Source: JAVBLG01 sp031553655
GTDB taxonomy: Bacteria > Desulfobacterota > Desulfovibrionia > Desulfovibrionales > Desulfovibrionaceae
Direction: 5' to 3'
NCBI GenBank assembly: GCA_031553655.1
Contig: JAVBLG010000010.1
Span: 1 to 51,951 of the forward strand
Length of the DNA: 51,951 nt
In this document: piece after piece, positions 48,753 to 51,951 of the stretch
How positions within the stretch are numbered: the stretch's first letter is position 1
Layout: the number at the start of each line of letters is the position of its first letter
Made by a program: the position numbers and the translations under genes
The notes under the pieces: model-generated
Seen by the model: the letters and a program-made list of their open reading frames with translations, nothing else
What the model was told of the DNA's origin: nothing
Database searches by the model: none

Positions 48753-49982
48753 ATGAATGGGAAAAAGAGTGATTTCGGTTTGATTATCAGACTGGCCATC
48801 GGCATTGTGGCCGGGGTGCTTCTGGGGCTTATCGCCAGAACAATGGTGGGGCCAGGGGCTACGGAAGCCACTGGAACGGCCAACTCCATCATGCAGGTTG
48901 TGGGGTCGGTCAAACATATTTGCGGGCAGTTGATTTTCTACGCCGTGCCCTTGGTGATCATAGGCTTTATCGCCCCTTCGATCACCAGATTGGGGCATAA
49001 TGCCAGCAAAATGCTTTCAACGGCCATTGTGATCGCCTATGTTTCATCCATAGGCGCGGCCTTCTTCGCCATGCTTGTGGGCTATACCATTATTCCCATG
49101 CTCAGCATTCCCAAAGAAGTGGCGGGGCTGCTCAATTTGCCCAAAACCCTGTTCGTGCTGAACATACCTGCGATCATGTCCGTTATGACCGCCCTGGTTA
49201 CCGCGATCGTTCTGGGAATAACCACTCTGTGGACCAAAGCCGCGACCATGGAAAAACTGCTCTCCGAATTCGAGTCGATCATGATGGCTGTGGTTTCCAA
49301 AATGATTATTCCCATCCTGCCTCTTTTTATTGCCGGAACCTTTGCCCAGCTCGCCTTTGAAGGCAGCCTCACCCGCCAGCTTCCGGTCTTTTTGCAGATC
49401 ATCCTCATTGCCATTTGCGGCCATTTTGTGTGGCTGGCCCTGCTTTACATTATTGGCGGCATGATTTCCAAGCGTAACCCCAGGGAAGTCTTCAAGCATT
49501 ACGGCCCCGCTTATCTTACCGCCGTCGGCACCATGTCCAGCGCGGCTACCCTGCCGGTTTCCCTGTCCTGTGCCCGCAAGTCCAAAGTGCTCTCCCGCGA
49601 CACGGTTGACTTTATCATTCCGGTTGGCGCCACCATTCACCTGTGCGGCTCGGTACTCACTGAAACCCTGTTCTGCATGACCATTGCCTATCTGCTTACG
49701 GGGGCCATGCCCGCCCTCGGCACCATGATTCTTTTTGCAATACTGCTCGGCGTGTTCGCCATTGGCGCGCCCGGCGTGCCTGGCGGTACGGTTATGGCTT
49801 CGCTCGGCATAGTAATAAGCGTTTTGGGCTTTCAGGAAAACGGCGTGGCTCTGTTGTTGGCCATTTTTGCCTTGCAGGACAGCTTCGGTACGGCCTGCAA
49901 TGTTACCGGCGACGGCGCCATAGCCCTGATGGTGGATGGAATTTTCAACCCGGAGGGTAAAGACCTCCAAACCGGCGAATAA
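48753..49982 (+). CDS. Sodium/proton:dicarboxylate-type symporter (SDF family)
   Basis: A 409-residue DAACS-family membrane transporter with about eight to ten hydrophobic segments. The re-entrant-loop signature SSAATLPVSLSCARK (about residues 268-282) and the substrate-binding segment GAPGVPGGTVMASLG with a later FGTACNVTGDGAIA identify the family, whose members carry dicarboxylates, glutamate/aspartate or serine/threonine/cysteine. GAGGGAGTTCT precedes ATG 48753; the frame is open 39 codons upstream without an RBS. The neighbouring cysteine-desulfidase-like gene suggests serine or cysteine as substrate. Confidence 0.85.
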   Translation: MNGKKSDFGLIIRLAIGIVAGVLLGLIARTMVGPGATEATGTANSIMQVVGSVKHICGQLIFYAVPLVIIGFIAPSITRLGHNASKMLSTAIVIAYVSSIGAAFFAMLVGYTIIPMLSIPKEVAGLLNLPKTLFVLNIPAIMSVMTALVTAIVLGITTLWTKAATMEKLLSEFESIMMAVVSKMIIPILPLFIAGTFAQLAFEGSLTRQLPVFLQIILIAICGHFVWLALLYIIGGMISKRNPREVFKHYGPAYLTAVGTMSSAATLPVSLSCARKSKVLSRDTVDFIIPVGATIHLCGSVLTETLFCMTIAYLLTGAMPALGTMILFAILLGVFAIGAPGVPGGTVMASLGIVISVLGFQENGVALLLAIFALQDSFGTACNVTGDGAIALMVDGIFNPEGKDLQTGE

Positions 49983-50001
49983 AAGTAGCTAAGAGGTATT
50001 T

Positions 50002-51297
50002 ATGACTACTACAGACGCGATTCGCGCTGAGTGGGCGGGTTTTATTGCTATTATGAATAAGGAAATTGTTCCGGCTTTGGGCTGTACAGAACCTATTGCC
50101 ATTGCTCTGGCTGCGGCCAGGGCAATGGAGGCTCTTGGTTGCCGGGCGGAACGCATTGAGGTTGCCGTGAGCGGCAATTTGCTTAAAAACGGCATGGGGG
50201 TTGGCGTACCCGGTACCGGATCCACAGGGTTGGACATTGCCGCCGCTGTGGGGGCAATTGGCGGAAAGGCCAATCTTGGCCTTGAGGTGCTGCGCGATCT
50301 TACTCCGGAACAGGCCGAGCAGGGCAGAAAAATGCTGGCCGAGGGCAAGGTGGAGGTGAAGCTGGCCGATACGGACGAGCTTTTGTTCACCGAAGTTACC
50401 TTGCATGGCGGAGGGCACACAGCCAAAGCTGTGGTGCGTGAGGAACACACCAAGATAACTCATGTGGAAAAAGACGGACAGATTATTTATTCTGAAAAAG
50501 TCGAGGCCGGAGTTGGTGGAGAAAGCGATTCCTGGCCGTTGACTATGCAGAAAATTTACGATTTTGCCACCCAGGCCCCCATGGAGATGATTTCCTTTAT
50601 TCTCAAGTCTGCGGAAATGAATATGGCCGTTGCCGAGGAAGGGCTGCGCAACAAATACGGTTTGCAGGTAGGCAAGGTCATAGAAGAAAATATAGGTAGA
50701 AAACTGCTTTCGGATGATACCAGCACCTATGCCATGAAGCTCACCGCCGCCGCCTCTGACGCCCGCATGGACGGAGTGATGCTTCCGGTCATGAGCAATT
50801 CGGGCAGCGGCAACCAGGGCATTACCTGCACCGTGCCGGTGGTGGCTTTTGCCAAACGCTTGGGCGCTTCGGACGAGCAAATGGCCAGGGCATTGATTAT
50901 GAGCCATTTGTCTTCAATACATATTAAACACCACCTTGGCAGGCTTTCCGCGCTTTGTGGGGCCACGGTGTCGGCAACCGGTTCCAGTTGCGGAATTGTG
51001 ATGCTGCTTGGCGGCGGTTTGCCGCAAATCGGCAATGCGGTCAAGAATATGGTAGGTAATGTTGCGGGTATGATCTGCGACGGGGCCAAAACCAGTTGCG
51101 CCTTGAAGGTCGCTTCTTCGGTAAGCGCAGCCATACAGGCGGCCTTTATGGGCATGAGCGAACTTGCCGTAAGCGGCAAAGACGGCATTGTGTCTTTTGA
51201 CCTGGAAGAGTGCATTCAGAATTTGGGTCGGCTGGCCTGTGAGGGCATGACGGTAACGGATAAGGTTATACTCGATATTATGGTTTCCAAGAAGTAA
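50002..51297 (+). CDS. UPF0597/CyuA-like L-cysteine desulfidase or serine dehydratase-type protein
   Basis: A 431-residue protein of the UPF0597 (YhaM/CyuA) family related to the alpha domain of iron-sulfur L-serine dehydratase. Visible are PALGCTEPIAIALAAARA near residues 24-41, NSGSGNQGITCTVPV (about 268-282) and CDGAKTSCALK. The conserved cysteines (C28 and later ones) would hold a [4Fe-4S] cluster. Known members degrade L-cysteine to pyruvate, sulfide and ammonia. Starts 19 bases after the symporter stop, so uptake and breakdown of a small amino acid is the likely joint role. GAGG precedes the ATG. Confidence 0.88.
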   Translation: MTTTDAIRAEWAGFIAIMNKEIVPALGCTEPIAIALAAARAMEALGCRAERIEVAVSGNLLKNGMGVGVPGTGSTGLDIAAAVGAIGGKANLGLEVLRDLTPEQAEQGRKMLAEGKVEVKLADTDELLFTEVTLHGGGHTAKAVVREEHTKITHVEKDGQIIYSEKVEAGVGGESDSWPLTMQKIYDFATQAPMEMISFILKSAEMNMAVAEEGLRNKYGLQVGKVIEENIGRKLLSDDTSTYAMKLTAAASDARMDGVMLPVMSNSGSGNQGITCTVPVVAFAKRLGASDEQMARALIMSHLSSIHIKHHLGRLSALCGATVSATGSSCGIVMLLGGGLPQIGNAVKNMVGNVAGMICDGAKTSCALKVASSVSAAIQAAFMGMSELAVSGKDGIVSFDLEECIQNLGRLACEGMTVTDKVILDIMVSKK

Positions 51298-51696
51298 AAG
51301 AAAATCTTCAGCTTTTACGCGCTTACGCGCGATGTTGACAGGTGCTCGCCCTGGTAGGGCGTCCACCTCCGGTGGGGGCAAGAGGGCCGCTGCGCGGCGG
51401 CCCTCTGCACTCCCGCGCGGCAGGGCTTCGCCCCTGCACCCCGAATAGACCTTCCTGGCCGTAAACTCCCTGCTATTTTTTGGAACGAGTCCCTCGCCAC
51501 GTACGCTCTTTGGCGTACACGGCTTTTTCCTGCGCGGCTTCCCCCACTCCGCTTTGCTCCGTTGGGGGGCGATCCGCTTGGAACCGCCGCGTAATCGCCA
51601 TTCACGTTCTCACGAGCGATATGTGCGCGAGTTTTTTTGGCGTATAGTTACGGTATTTGGCGGTTTGATAAATAAAAGTTTTGGAAAAAGGGGATG

Positions 51697-51896
51697 GGGT
51701 TTGGGGAAGGGCTGACGCGCCTCAGCGCGGAGGCCCGAGGCGCTTGCATCAGCAAGTGCCCGAATGCGTTAGCATTCGTAACTAGGCGGGAGCGTAGCGA
51801 CGCCGTACTCAAATCGCGCAAGCGCTGCGATTAATTACCTTAAACGAATGATTTTGTTAGTATGCAAAACAAGATGCGTCAGCCCTGGGGTTTGGG
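51697..51896. repeat. 9-bp direct repeats flanking MITE copy 2
   Basis: GGGTTTGGG occurs at 51697-51705 and 51888-51896, immediately outside the element ends. The identity extends a few bases further because the target is a G-rich repeat, so this duplication is less certain than that of copy 1. Confidence 0.65.
51706..51887 (-). mobile_element. MITE-like non-autonomous element, copy 2 (182 bp, inverted)
   Basis: Reverse complement starts CAGGGCTGACGCATCTTG and runs parallel to 5824-6006 for its whole length, ending GCGTCAGCCCT. The shared interior includes GCATACTAACAAAATCAT, CAGCGCTTGCG, GAGTACGGCG and CTAGTTACGAATGC. It has no coding capacity and is inserted into a G-rich repeat. Confidence 0.75.
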
Positions 51897-51951
51897 GAAG
51901 GGGGGGGAACAGTTTTGGAAAATGTTTGACCCCAAACCCCAATAGAGATTA

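Larger units (their letters stand above)
51298..51951. other. Intergenic region with GC hairpins, G-rich repeat and a MITE
   Basis: 654 bases without a convincing gene. 51360-51440 contains GC-rich hairpins (AGAGGGCCGC/GCGGCGGCCCTCT-type and GCAGGGC/GCCCCTGC). About 51500-51520 holds GTACGC/GCGTAC. 51674-51711 and 51887-51950 are two parts of a G-rich repeat seen also at 1-95 and 262-310, split by the MITE-like element at 51706-51887. Confidence 0.6.

Noticed and set aside
51315..51605. 96-codon minus-strand open frame near the window end
   Set aside because: It runs through GC-rich hairpins and has an Arg/Gly/Pro-rich translation without motifs.

Overview
The window looks like a chromosomal segment from a sulfate-reducing member of the Desulfovibrionaceae (Desulfovibrio and relatives). 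I base this on the combination of a NarI-like cytochrome b/HdrD-like pair of the DsrMK type, a DUF4881 lipoprotein, a DUF116 protein beside def-fmt-rsmB, two CstA carbon-starvation transporters, a manganese-type pyrophosphatase, a TauE-family permease and an apparent selenocysteine-containing peroxiredoxin. It is an educated placement, not a database match. I saw no tRNA, rRNA, CRISPR array, phage or intact insertion sequence.

Layout. 1-4176: def, fmt, a DUF116 membrane protein and rsmB. 4177-8661: a partition region with parB and parA both on the minus strand but separated by an oppositely oriented zinc-ribbon gene and a mobile repeat, with three parS palindromes and a Tat-exported polysaccharide deacetylase. 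8662-10871: a CheY-like regulator overlapping a DsbA-like thioredoxin, then a convergent Mn pyrophosphatase. 11228-14762: two tandem CstA-family transporters. 14865-23429: an exported hydrolase-like protein lacking its nucleophile, thiD, fliJ, a MotE-like flagellar gene, truA, a REC-TPR protein, trmFO and a methyltransferase. 23673-32041: an orphan gene, a PEP-synthase-like phosphotransferase and a membrane-bound sigma-54 activator, divergent from a sigma-54-type promoter and an operon of two small membrane proteins, a TauE permease and a DUF4881 lipoprotein. 32168-40302: a periplasmic carbonic anhydrase, a lipoprotein-coaBC-hypothetical operon, aroE, a D-2-hydroxyacid dehydrogenase, a papain-like peptidase candidate, an aspartate aminotransferase and tpx. 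40539-45692: an XRE regulator, a small protein, the Sec-peroxiredoxin, a TtcA-like ATPase, an FMN glutamate-synthase-like protein and an O-methyltransferase. 45942-51297: the DsrMK-like pair, a dicarboxylate-type symporter and a cysteine-desulfidase-like protein.

Intergenic DNA is full of structure. There is a 182/183-bp MITE-like element with 12-bp terminal inverted repeats in two copies, each flanked by a 9-bp direct repeat. A second family (hairpin plus ACGGCCCGTGCG) occurs in at least five places. There are also a G-rich family at both window edges, a short AATCCGCACGG family, and several very long composite hairpins behind genes.

The strongest points for follow-up are the in-frame UGA at the peroxidatic position of the Bcp-type peroxiredoxin with a hairpin just downstream, the MITE-like element with its flanking duplications, the split parA/parB locus with scattered parS sites, and the sigma-54-controlled TauE/DUF4881 membrane operon with its dedicated sensor-activator and PEP-synthase-like partner.
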